5,363 bases of DNA from B120-G9 sp034659895 (GTDB lineage Bacteria > Zixibacteria > MSB-5A5 > GN15 > FEB-12), in the NCBI GenBank assembly GCA_034659895.1, contig JAYEIF010000028.1, forward strand, positions 1-5,363, written 5' to 3'. Every line of letters starts with the position of its first letter. The first letter of the stretch is position 1. Below the pieces are notes generated by a model. It searched no databases. It was given only the letters and a program-made list of their open reading frames with translations, and had not been told where the DNA came from. Positions 1 through 4,920 of the stretch are shown one piece after another. A program made the position numbers and the translations under genes.

Positions 1-22
1 TAATCTTTTAACACGGAGATGT

Positions 23-63
23 GGGTAGCTTATCCGCCGCGGTGGGTGGTTAGATAAGCTCCC
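23..63. repeat. Imperfect inverted repeat around a CCGCC-type core
   Basis: AGCTTATC (27-34) pairs perfectly with GATAAGCT (53-60). GGG (23-25) can extend the stem with CCC (61-63) if T26 bulges out. The loop carries TATCCGCCGCGGTGG (31-45), which differs at only two positions from TATCCGCCTCGGCGG in the 3'-terminal repeat modules (5030-5044 and 5300-5314). It is therefore probably a diverged member of the same intergenic repeat family. Its function is unknown; a structured RNA end or a bidirectional transcription stop is plausible. Confidence 0.45.
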
Positions 64-68
64 CAATG

Positions 69-90
69 TGGAACCCTTTTAGGGGTTCTA
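69..90 (+). terminator. Hairpin, possible terminator of a gene left of the window
   Basis: GAACCC (71-76) and GGGTTC (83-88) form a stem with loop TTTTAG. It extends by one G-T and one T-A pair to 69-90 and is followed on the plus strand by the T-rich run CTATTTTATT. No gene end is visible to its left, so assigning it to an upstream plus-strand gene is inference. The T-tract is interrupted, so termination would be weak. Confidence 0.3.
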
Positions 91-94
91 CTAT

Positions 95-149
95 TTTATT
101 AAGGAAACGTCAGCTTGGCAGTCCGCCGAGGTGGTTTGCCAACCTGACG
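95..149 (-). terminator. Probable terminator of the minus-strand dehydrogenase gene
   Basis: A long hairpin begins 7 bases beyond the dehydrogenase stop codon. Positions 108-120 pair with 137-149 (13 positions, one C-C mismatch at 114/143). An inner CCGCC/GGTGG stem at 123-134 closes the loop. Read on the minus strand, the stem is followed by TTTCCTTAATA, a broken U-tract. Segment 117-134 matches the reverse complement of the 3'-end C module (5033-5050) at 17 of 18 positions, so a dispersed repeat seems to form part of the terminator. Confidence 0.55.
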
Positions 150-156
150 CTGAATC

Positions 157-918
157 TTACTCCCGTTTATCAAGAATCATTGTTGATGCCTGAGCGGTTG
201 GATAAATAATTACCTCGCCTATTTGAACGTGTTCCGGGCGGTCAGAGACCCAAACCACAGCTTCGGCAATGTCATTTCCAACAAGAGGTTTGTAGCCCTG
301 ATATGTCTGTCGTGCGTGTTCCTTGTCACCATGTAATCGTACTAAAGAAAATTCTGTCTCAGCCAGACCAGGATCAACAGTCGAAACCCTAATCGGTGTG
401 TCAACCAAATCAATACGCATTCCCTTAGTAATGGCATCGACAGCATGTTTGGTAGCACAGTAAACGTTACCTCCCGGATAGACCTGATGGCCGGCAATAG
501 AGCCGATATTGATGACTTGCCCGCATCCGCGAGCTACCATTCCGGGAAGTACAGCCCGAGACACATACAGCAATCCTTTGACATTCGTGTCAATCATCTC
601 TTCCCAATCATCGATATTTCCATTTTGCAATTTATCCAACCCTCGTCCAAGACCGGCATTATTGACAAGGATATCAATTTCCTCCCACCCATTGTTGAGA
701 TTGCCTATAGCTTTTTTAACGGCATCCCTGTTACGGACATCCAGAGCAATGATATGGCATTCGGTGTCAAGTTCGCCTTTCAGTTTCTCCAGACGGTCAA
801 AACGGCGCGCCGCCAGAATGAGCTTCGCACCGCGTTCGGCGAATTTATGTGCGCAGGCTTCACCAATTCCCGATGATGCACCGGTTATCAGTACAACTCT
901 ATCTTTTAAGTCGGACAT
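157..918 (-). CDS. ydfG: YdfG-like NADP-dependent short-chain dehydrogenase/reductase
   Basis: This 253-aa protein is a classical short-chain dehydrogenase and the expected single-domain length. Visible motifs are the Rossmann TGASSGIG (residues 12-19), an AARR segment (36-39) whose arginines suggest NADP(H) preference, DVR (60-62), NNAG (86-89), N112 in DTNVKG, S140 in NIGSIAG, and the catalytic Y153-x3-K157. Segments such as IDILVNNAGL, MIDTNVKGL, RAVLPGMV, GGNVY and AVVWVS closely follow E. coli YdfG, which oxidises L-allo-threonine, L-serine and 3-hydroxy acids in the cytoplasm. The exact substrate here is inferred. An in-frame ATG at 948 would add 10 residues. I chose the ATG at 916-918 because GGGAGG lies 4 bases before it, the TGASSGIG spacing then fits the family, and the promoter at 961-989 would start RNA only about 6 bases before the longer start. 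It is monocistronic and transcribed away from the other genes. Confidence 0.9.
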   Translation of the reverse strand: MSDLKDRVVLITGASSGIGEACAHKFAERGAKLILAARRFDRLEKLKGELDTECHIIALDVRNRDAVKKAIGNLNNGWEEIDILVNNAGLGRGLDKLQNGNIDDWEEMIDTNVKGLLYVSRAVLPGMVARGCGQVINIGSIAGHQVYPGGNVYCATKHAVDAITKGMRIDLVDTPIRVSTVDPGLAETEFSLVRLHGDKEHARQTYQGYKPLVGNDIAEAVVWVSDRPEHVQIGEVIIYPTAQASTMILDKRE

Positions 919-960
919 AATCCTCCCATTGTTAGATGGCTTAGGCATTCTATCATTAGG

Positions 961-989
961 AATTTAATCTGTTAAAGCATAGCCGTCAA
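961..989 (-). promoter_or_regulatory. Sigma-70-type promoter for the dehydrogenase gene
   Basis: On the minus strand TTGACG (984-989) lies exactly 17 bases before TAAATT (961-966), matching the consensus at 5/6 and 4/6 positions. Transcription would start near 954, leaving a leader of about 36 bases before the ATG at 918. This placement supports the shorter protein start. Confidence 0.5.
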
Positions 990-1237
990 CCAGTACAGCA
1001 GGTTGTGCTCTGCTCTGCTCACCCTATGAGATTAACTCTGATCAAAATCTGAACAAACTTCAAATCAGAAAAAGGGAAAACAACTATAGGCACAATCTCA
1101 ACAAGTAATGGAATAATCCCATAAAAAAATGACATAGTCAAGCGGCTATAAATCGGCACATCCAAATGGCTGGCGGTATATAGTTGTGTTGCAATGAGAT
1201 ACACCTCCGTCACTTCATTTTTCCCTCTGTTTCCACT
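990..1237. other. Intergenic stretch with no convincing gene
   Basis: A minus-strand reading frame of 74 codons (1019-1243, GTG start) spans this stretch. It has no ribosome binding site, no recognisable motif and a hydrophobic low-information translation, so I do not call it a gene. A second, weaker minus-strand promoter-like pair is present: TTGACT (1136-1141) and GATTAT (1113-1118), 17 bases apart. It would give a long leader for the dehydrogenase and is the less likely start. Nothing else stands out. Confidence 0.5.
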
Positions 1238-1252
1238 TGGCACAAAAGGTGC
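1238..1252 (+). promoter_or_regulatory. Sigma-54-like (-24/-12) promoter
   Basis: The sequence TGGCACAAAAGGTGC matches the RpoN consensus TGGCAC-N5-TTGC. The -24 element TGGCAC (1238-1243) is perfect. TGC (1250-1252) matches three of the four -12 bases, and the distance between the GG and GC dinucleotides is the required 12. Transcription would begin near 1264, so the whole structured leader (1292-1362) of the small ORF would be included in the RNA. No activator binding site was identified. The match alone is suggestive, since such a site can occur by chance. Confidence 0.4.
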
Positions 1253-1291
1253 GTTTACTGAAACAGGAGAAAATAGTTAATTCCCAGAGCA

Positions 1292-1362
1292 TATTTGCCC
1301 GATAGAATAAGTATGACTAATGTTGCTATCGGGTGAATACAAATCACTCGGAGGTAGCAACA
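1292..1362 (+). promoter_or_regulatory. Structured leader with two mutually exclusive hairpins over the ribosome binding site
   Basis: Hairpin 1 pairs 1292-1305 with 1326-1339, giving 14 continuous pairs with two G-U; its core CCCGATAG/CTATCGGG is perfect and its loop is 20 bases. Hairpin 2 pairs 1321-1328 (TGTTGCTA) with 1355-1362 (TAGCAACA) perfectly. It continues inward with 1329-1336 against 1344-1351 (two G-U pairs), leaving only AGG (1352-1354) bulged. Hairpin 2 ends directly at the ATG (1363) and encloses the Shine-Dalgarno GGAGG (1350-1354). Bases 1321-1339 are shared, so the two folds cannot coexist. Hairpin 1 would release the ribosome binding site and hairpin 2 would mask it. The pairing is seen in the sequence; the switching role is inference. 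The two dyads could instead be protein operators. Confidence 0.45.
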
Positions 1363-1509
1363 ATGATGGAAAAGAAGAGACAACGTCCTCGGTTTGGATT
1401 GCCAAAAAAGACTTTTTGGCATCTGTACAGTTTACAGGCTCTGAATTCGAATAAGTTAGTTAAAGTTGTGGAGAAAGTTTTGAAACAGGAGTATTTCCTG
1501 ATAAAGTAA
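1363..1509 (+). CDS. Small basic protein of 48 aa, unknown function
   Basis: ATG ATG opens a 48-codon frame ending at TAA (1507-1509). A strong Shine-Dalgarno GGAGG (1350-1354) sits 8 bases before the first ATG, which is the best evidence that it is translated. The product begins MMEKKRQRPRFGLPKK and ends QEYFLIK. It has 12 Lys/Arg against 3 Glu, so it is strongly basic. It contains no membrane segment, signal peptide or cysteine. Residues ~28-44 could form an amphipathic helix (NSNKLVKVVEKVLKQEY). I recognise no family. A basic protein of this size might bind nucleic acid or an acidic partner, or the frame might be a regulatory leader peptide, but nothing proves either. It lies 122 bases before the M23 gene in the same direction, with no terminator visible between them. 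Confidence 0.55.
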   Translation: MMEKKRQRPRFGLPKKTFWHLYSLQALNSNKLVKVVEKVLKQEYFLIK

Positions 1510-1523
1510 ATTTCTGATTAAAC

Positions 1524-1553
1524 TTGACAAACTACTGGCCTGAGTGCTACGTT
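1524..1553 (+). promoter_or_regulatory. Promoter candidate for the M23 peptidase gene
   Basis: A perfect -35 hexamer TTGACA (1524-1529) is followed after 18 bases by TACGTT (1548-1553). The latter is a weak -10 (3/6) but is preceded by TGC (1545-1547), making an extended -10. Transcription would start near 1560 with a leader of about 70 bases. The gene could also receive read-through from the small ORF upstream. Confidence 0.4.
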
Positions 1554-1631
1554 AGCGCCCATTGTGGTGGTGGAGGATGTTCCATCTGAAATCGCTTAAC
1601 TGATTATAAGTAGTTTGAAGGACTCTTTAGT

Positions 1632-2534
1632 GTGTGGAAAAAGAAATTAACATTGATGTTGATCCCCAACTCTGAGGGGACACTTAAACAGTTCCGAATG
1701 CCGGTTGCGTTGATATACGGCATTGCTTTGGTTGTTATATTTTTGCTGTTCGGCAGTTTTTTCTTGTCGGCTAAATTTTTCTCAAACCGAGTTGACAACA
1801 AAGAGCTTAAAACGCTCCAAACCGAAAATCAGACGCTACAAAATAAGTATGAGCAAATGCGCTGGCATCTGGCGGAGGTAGAGAGTCGTTATGAGGAACT
1901 GGTCCAAAAGGAAATTCACATTAGATCACTCTTTGAACTCCCTGAGATTGATTTGCAGCAACGTCAGTTGGGTATAGGCGGTCCTAGTTTTCCCAAACCT
2001 GTTGTTCGTTCTGAAACAGAGACTGAGGCTCTCAATACCGAGGCGGAGGTTGATCATCTCCTGAGACTGTCAGAGTTTGAATTAGAGAAATACGCCGAGG
2101 TAGAATCCTCGTTGTTATCCATTAAAGATCGCCTTAATCACACTCCTTCCATCTGGCCTTCCAAGGGCTGGATTTCTCGTGGTTATGGTATGAAACCGGA
2201 CCCTTTCACCGGTATCATACGAATGCATCGTGGTATTGATATTGCTAATCATATTGGTACACCTGTAGTAGCGGCGGCTGATGGTAAGGTTGTATCAGAA
2301 GGAAAGAATGGTGGTTTGGGTAAGAGCGTAGCGATTGACCATGGCTATGGTTTCGTGACTCGTTATGCACACCTGTCAGGATATGAGGTCAAGCGCGGCG
2401 AATATGTCAAACGCGGGGATGTTATCGGGCTAATTGGTTCGACTGGTTATTCTACGGGTCCACATCTGCACTACGAAGTAATTCGTAACCATAAATCAAT
2501 AAATCCATACAAATATATTCTCAATGATATGTAG
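1632..2534 (+). CDS. Membrane-anchored M23 (LytM-type) zinc metallopeptidase
   Basis: This 300-aa protein has a short cytoplasmic N-terminus with the KKKLTLMLIP..G..KQFRMP pattern seen in many membrane-bound M23 proteins. A single transmembrane helix (about residues 24-48) follows, then a charged coiled-coil-like stretch (about 54-100), a linker, and a C-terminal peptidase domain (about 175-295). The LytM zinc ligands and catalytic residues are all present: H199 and D203 in HRGID, H247 in RYAHLS, and H278 and H280 in GPHLHYEV. It should therefore be an active peptidoglycan endopeptidase cutting peptide crosslinks in the periplasm, not a degenerate EnvC/NlpD-type activator. The start is GTG, supported by GAAGGA (1617-1622) 9 bases upstream and by family conservation beginning at once. 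No LysM domain is present, so wall localisation would depend on the membrane anchor and coiled coil. It appears monocistronic, with its own terminator. Confidence 0.92.
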   Translation: MWKKKLTLMLIPNSEGTLKQFRMPVALIYGIALVVIFLLFGSFFLSAKFFSNRVDNKELKTLQTENQTLQNKYEQMRWHLAEVESRYEELVQKEIHIRSLFELPEIDLQQRQLGIGGPSFPKPVVRSETETEALNTEAEVDHLLRLSEFELEKYAEVESSLLSIKDRLNHTPSIWPSKGWISRGYGMKPDPFTGIIRMHRGIDIANHIGTPVVAAADGKVVSEGKNGGLGKSVAIDHGYGFVTRYAHLSGYEVKRGEYVKRGDVIGLIGSTGYSTGPHLHYEVIRNHKSINPYKYILNDM

Positions 2535-2557
2535 CCCCTTTTGCCTTATCAAATAGT

Positions 2558-2591
2558 AAGGCCGTCTTATTGCAAGGCGGCCTTTTCTTTT
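2558..2591 (+). terminator. Rho-independent terminator after the M23 gene
   Basis: AAGGCCGTCTT (2558-2568) pairs with AAGGCGGCCTT (2574-2584) over 11 positions with one G-U pair and a 5-base loop. A T-rich run (TTCTTTTG) follows. It lies 24 bases after the stop codon. GCCTTA (2543-2548) can pair with TAAGGC (2557-2562), competing for the left arm. Confidence 0.85.
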
Positions 2592-2610
2592 GAACAAACT
2601 GCAAGTTCCA

Positions 2611-2632
2611 TAATTGCAAACACTTGTAATTA
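2611..2632. promoter_or_regulatory. 22-bp dyad, possible operator upstream of the kinase-cheV operon
   Basis: TAATTGCAA (2611-2619) and TTGTAATTA (2624-2632) form a nine-position inverted repeat around ACAC, broken by a single G/T position. The AT-rich symmetric form with a 4-base centre is typical of sites bound by dimeric helix-turn-helix regulators. It lies about 80 bases upstream of the predicted -10 (2715-2720), so an activator site is more natural than a blocking operator. The bound protein, if any, is unknown. Confidence 0.3.
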
Positions 2633-2711
2633 AAGTTGCCTGCGTTTGTAAAAGGTTGCTTTTCTTTGCCAATTTCATAACAAAGACATAGCTACTACCT
2701 GTTTTTTAAAA

Positions 2712-2720
2712 TGCTATAAC
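2712..2720 (+). promoter_or_regulatory. Extended -10 promoter for the kinase-cheV operon
   Basis: TGCTATAAC matches the extended -10 consensus TGnTATAAT in all but the last base. No good -35 is present at 16-18 bases spacing, which extended -10 promoters tolerate. Transcription would start near 2727, giving a leader of about 74 bases. Within that span TTAAAAACAG (2763-2772) can pair with CTGTTTTTTAA (2699-2709) only as DNA, because the latter lies upstream of the start site. Confidence 0.4.
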
Positions 2721-2800
2721 TATTTCCAATTACCTGACGATACAAATAAGTATGAACATCTATTAAAAACAGATGCAATATAAATTATCTAAGGGAATTA

Positions 2801-3562
2801 ATGGATACTATAACAGACGAAAAGAACGTTCAAGCAATCGAAACAGAGGATAATCATAATGCTGATAAGTGGTTGGAGATATTCTCTTTATTTATTCATG
2901 ACATAGAATCTCCACTGGCCACGATGAAATATCTTCTTAAGCTTATCAACGATGGAAGATTCAACTACGAGAAACAAACACATCGTCAAATAGTTTCATC
3001 CACTGAAATTGCAATGAAACGCTCAGAGGCAATCATTTACGATATTCTTGCTGTGGTCAAATCTGGAGATACTGGATTGCCGGTCAAAATGACCGAGTTA
3101 AAGCCGGGACCGCTCATTGAAGAGGTGGTTAGCATGGCAAATGGGGCTGCAGCAGAAAATGGAATTGATATCAAAATTGGCAATATATGCAGTAATGATT
3201 TAATTAAAGCTGACGCCCATCTGCTTAAAAGGACACTGGACAATTTCGTATTTAATGCTTTACGACATACTCCAACAAATGGGGAAATAATAGTATATAC
3301 AAGCACAGAAAATAATTCAGTTTATATCCACGTTAAAGATTCTGGGGCAGGGCTTGGAGATATTGAACCTGATATTCTATTTGAAAAATTTGGCCAAGTT
3401 GACCTAAGAGCGAAGAGGAAACATCGCGGGGTTGGTCTTGGTCTTTATTTCTGTAAGCTCGCCGCCATTGGAATGGGAGGAACGGTAATGGCTGATGATC
3501 ACCCTGATGGTGGAGCAGTGTTTTCAGTAAAATTGCAAAAAGCTAAGGGGAGAATAAAATGA
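2801..3562 (+). CDS. Soluble histidine kinase without a sensor domain (HisKA-HATPase)
   Basis: This 253-aa protein is essentially a bare kinase core. After an acidic 21-residue N-terminus comes the dimerisation/phospho-acceptor region with the H-box FIHDIESPL (H33 as phosphorylated histidine, followed by D34). The ATP-binding domain spans about residues 100-247: N-box DNFVFNALRHTP (N148, N152), G1 box DSGAGL (180-185), F-box LFEKFGQ (193-199) and G2 box GVGLGL (210-215). All catalytic boxes are intact. There is no transmembrane helix, PAS, GAF or HAMP domain, so it must be cytoplasmic and take its input from a partner protein or a ligand of the core itself. The start is supported by AAGGGA (2791-2796) just upstream. 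Its stop overlaps the cheV start (ATGA), indicating translational coupling and making CheV the likely phosphotransfer partner (inference). Confidence 0.9.
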   Translation: MDTITDEKNVQAIETEDNHNADKWLEIFSLFIHDIESPLATMKYLLKLINDGRFNYEKQTHRQIVSSTEIAMKRSEAIIYDILAVVKSGDTGLPVKMTELKPGPLIEEVVSMANGAAAENGIDIKIGNICSNDLIKADAHLLKRTLDNFVFNALRHTPTNGEIIVYTSTENNSVYIHVKDSGAGLGDIEPDILFEKFGQVDLRAKRKHRGVGLGLYFCKLAAIGMGGTVMADDHPDGGAVFSVKLQKAKGRIK

Positions 3563-4518
3563 ATATGAAAATGGATGCGGAATCGTATCTAAAATCGGGG
3601 TCAAATGAACTGCGCATTCTGGAGTATAGCGCCAGTGGTTTGATTTTCGGGATAAACATACTCAAGGTTAGTAAGATTGTTTCAAATCTGAATGATTTTA
3701 CGCAAATTCCTGAAACTCATCCAGCGATTAAGGGGGTATTCAAGGATATGGGGCAACTGATTCCCCTGATTGATTTGTCTGCCTTTTTGGGGATCACAAA
3801 CGAGGATACCAAGTCCAGCAAGGTGATTGTGACAGAGTTTTTTGGAATCCTTACAGGTTTATGGGTGGATCAAATAAACTGGCTCCATCACTTCAAATGG
3901 GAAGATGTCATTGACGCAGAGAAAGTCTTTAGAGGAATTGATCAGCGTTATACCATTGGTATTGTTCGACCTACTGAAGAACTGATGGTGCAATTGTTGG
4001 ATTATGAGACCATTCTTCTGGATCTTTGTCCACATCTGGGTGTTCAGGTTCCAACAGCCCACAGCACGGACATTGATCTTAGCGGTAGGAGTATTCTGAT
4101 AGCTGAGGATTCTCCTGCAGTACGTGCCATGCTTCAAGAAGAGTTGACTGAACAGGGTTGTAAGGTAAAAACTGTACATGATGGCGCACAAGGCTGGGAG
4201 GTTTTTCAGACTCAAAAATTTGATTTAGTTATCTGTGATGTTGAGATGCCCCAGATGGATGGGTTGGCTCTCACATTGAAAATCCGCCAATCCGAGGAAC
4301 CATCCACACCTGTTATTGTGTATTCCTCTATTGGTGATATTGGGATGAAAAGTCGCGCCGAGTATTTGAAAGCAGATGCTCATATTACCAAGTTAAATCT
4401 CGATCAATTGATGCAAATAGCGAATAAACTGATGCGCGGAGAGAAACTCAGTCGCAGCGAATCAGGGTTTGACAACATTAAGAGTGAAATTTCAGCAGAA
4501 ACAGTTCCAATAGATTAA
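3559..4518 (+). CDS. cheV: CheV-type chemotaxis adaptor (CheW domain fused to response-regulator receiver)
   Basis: This 319-aa protein has the CheV architecture and usual length. An N-terminal CheW-like domain (about residues 15-160; GINILKVSKIV, IKGVFKDMGQLIPLIDL) should dock onto chemoreceptors and CheA. A C-terminal receiver domain (about 177-295) has the acidic pair E183-D184, phospho-acceptor D227 in VICDVEMPQMDG, the switch serines S256-S257 and the conserved K278, so it should be phosphorylatable. In B. subtilis, CheA phosphorylates CheV to aid adaptation. Here the upstream neighbour is a stand-alone kinase with no CheA, CheR, CheB or receptor gene in view. A Shine-Dalgarno AAGGGGAG (3545-3552) precedes the ATG, which overlaps the kinase stop by 4 bases. 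In-frame ATGs at codons 3 and 5 are less favoured. A charged tail of ~20 residues after the receiver domain is unassigned. Confidence 0.92.
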   Translation: MNMKMDAESYLKSGSNELRILEYSASGLIFGINILKVSKIVSNLNDFTQIPETHPAIKGVFKDMGQLIPLIDLSAFLGITNEDTKSSKVIVTEFFGILTGLWVDQINWLHHFKWEDVIDAEKVFRGIDQRYTIGIVRPTEELMVQLLDYETILLDLCPHLGVQVPTAHSTDIDLSGRSILIAEDSPAVRAMLQEELTEQGCKVKTVHDGAQGWEVFQTQKFDLVICDVEMPQMDGLALTLKIRQSEEPSTPVIVYSSIGDIGMKSRAEYLKADAHITKLNLDQLMQIANKLMRGEKLSRSESGFDNIKSEISAETVPID

Positions 4519-4548
4519 TTCATAACAGTTAGCAATTGTATGAATGTA

Positions 4549-4582
4549 AAATGCCGGTCACTTTGGCCGGTATTTTTTATTT
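4549..4582 (+). terminator. Rho-independent terminator of the kinase-cheV operon
   Basis: AAATGCCGGTC (4549-4559) pairs with GGCCGGTATTT (4565-4575) over 11 positions (two G-U) with loop ACTTT. A run of six T (4573-4578) and ATTT follow. It lies 30 bases after the cheV stop. Confidence 0.88.
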
Positions 4583-4635
4583 GAGAGAAAAGCTTTGGAT
4601 TTACATTGCTCAAAGTGTTGGTGTTTAGGTTTTGC

Positions 4636-4684
4636 TGAATAATTCGTTACTATGTACCACAATCTCCCCGCCTTTGGCGGGCGC
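4636..4684. repeat. Module A, copy 1 (49 bp)
   Basis: This segment is identical over 49 bases to 4817-4865, beginning TGAATAATTCGTTACTATG. It ends in a perfect hairpin: CCCGCC (4667-4672), loop TTT, GGCGGG (4676-4681). Copy 1 overlaps the start of module B by two bases. Confidence 0.85.
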
Positions 4685-4808
4685 AGCATGAATTGCATTG
4701 TCATTCCTGCGGACGCAGGAATCCAGCAGACACCGCCTGTATATTTATCTGTAGGGTGGACCCCAGCTTTCGCTGGGGTGACAAGTAAACAGGCTGGGGT
4801 GACAAGTA
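4683..4808. repeat. Module B, copy 1 (126 bp)
   Basis: Positions 4683-4796 are identical to 5111-5224 (114 bases). After one G/T difference the match continues to 4808/5236. It contains two perfect 8-bp hairpins: ATTCCTGC/GCAGGAAT (4703-4710, 4715-4722; loop GGAC) and ACCCCAGC/GCTGGGGT (4760-4767, 4772-4779; loop TTTC). It ends with two units of the 21-bp GTGACAAGTA repeat (4778 and 4799). Confidence 0.88.
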
Positions 4809-4816
4809 GGGCTTGT

Positions 4817-4865
4817 TGAATAATTCGTTACTATGTACCACAATCTCCCCGCCTTTGGCGGGCGC
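4817..4865. repeat. Module A, copy 2 (49 bp)
   Basis: This is an exact copy of 4636-4684, in the same orientation and offset by 181 bases. Its right edge runs into a different neighbour from copy 1: not module B but the palindrome at 4857-4872. This shows that the modules are shuffled rather than duplicated as one block. Confidence 0.85.
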
Positions 4866-4887
4866 GCCCGCCTGTCAAACGGACAGG
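4857..4887. repeat. 16-bp GC palindrome and adjacent hairpin
   Basis: GGCGGGCGCGCCCGCC (4857-4872) is a perfect self-complementary palindrome straddling the right edge of module A copy 2. Directly after it, CCTGTC (4871-4876) pairs with GACAGG (4882-4887). The palindrome competes with module A's own CCCGCC/GGCGGG hairpin. Confidence 0.6.
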
Positions 4888-4920
4888 TAGCGAGTAGTCT
4901 TGTGTTGTCCGTCCCTCGAC

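Noticed and set aside
445..967. Two plus-strand frames (445-876 and 509-967) opposite the dehydrogenase
   Set aside because: Both lie antisense within the well-supported SDR gene, and their translations show no domain. They are shadows of its codon structure.
1019..1243. Minus-strand frame of 74 codons with hydrophobic segments, possible small membrane protein
   Set aside because: It has a GTG start with no Shine-Dalgarno sequence, no recognisable family, and a 5' end overlapping the sigma-54-like site. The hydrophobic look comes from AT-rich sequence.
1312..1323. Sigma-70 promoter with TTGCCC (1295-1300) and TAATGT (1318-1323)
   Set aside because: The -10 matches at only three positions, and the predicted RNA would start inside the leader structure. 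The upstream sigma-54-like site explains the layout better.
2496..2678. 60-codon minus-strand frame across the M23 terminator
   Set aside because: It runs through the terminator hairpin and the end of the M23 gene, with no family similarity that I can see.
3037..3306. 89-codon minus-strand frame inside the kinase gene
   Set aside because: It is antisense to the kinase catalytic domain, with low-complexity translation and no supporting signal.
3859..4215. 118-codon minus-strand frame inside cheV
   Set aside because: It is antisense to the CheW and receiver domains, has no motif, and conflicts with a clear gene.
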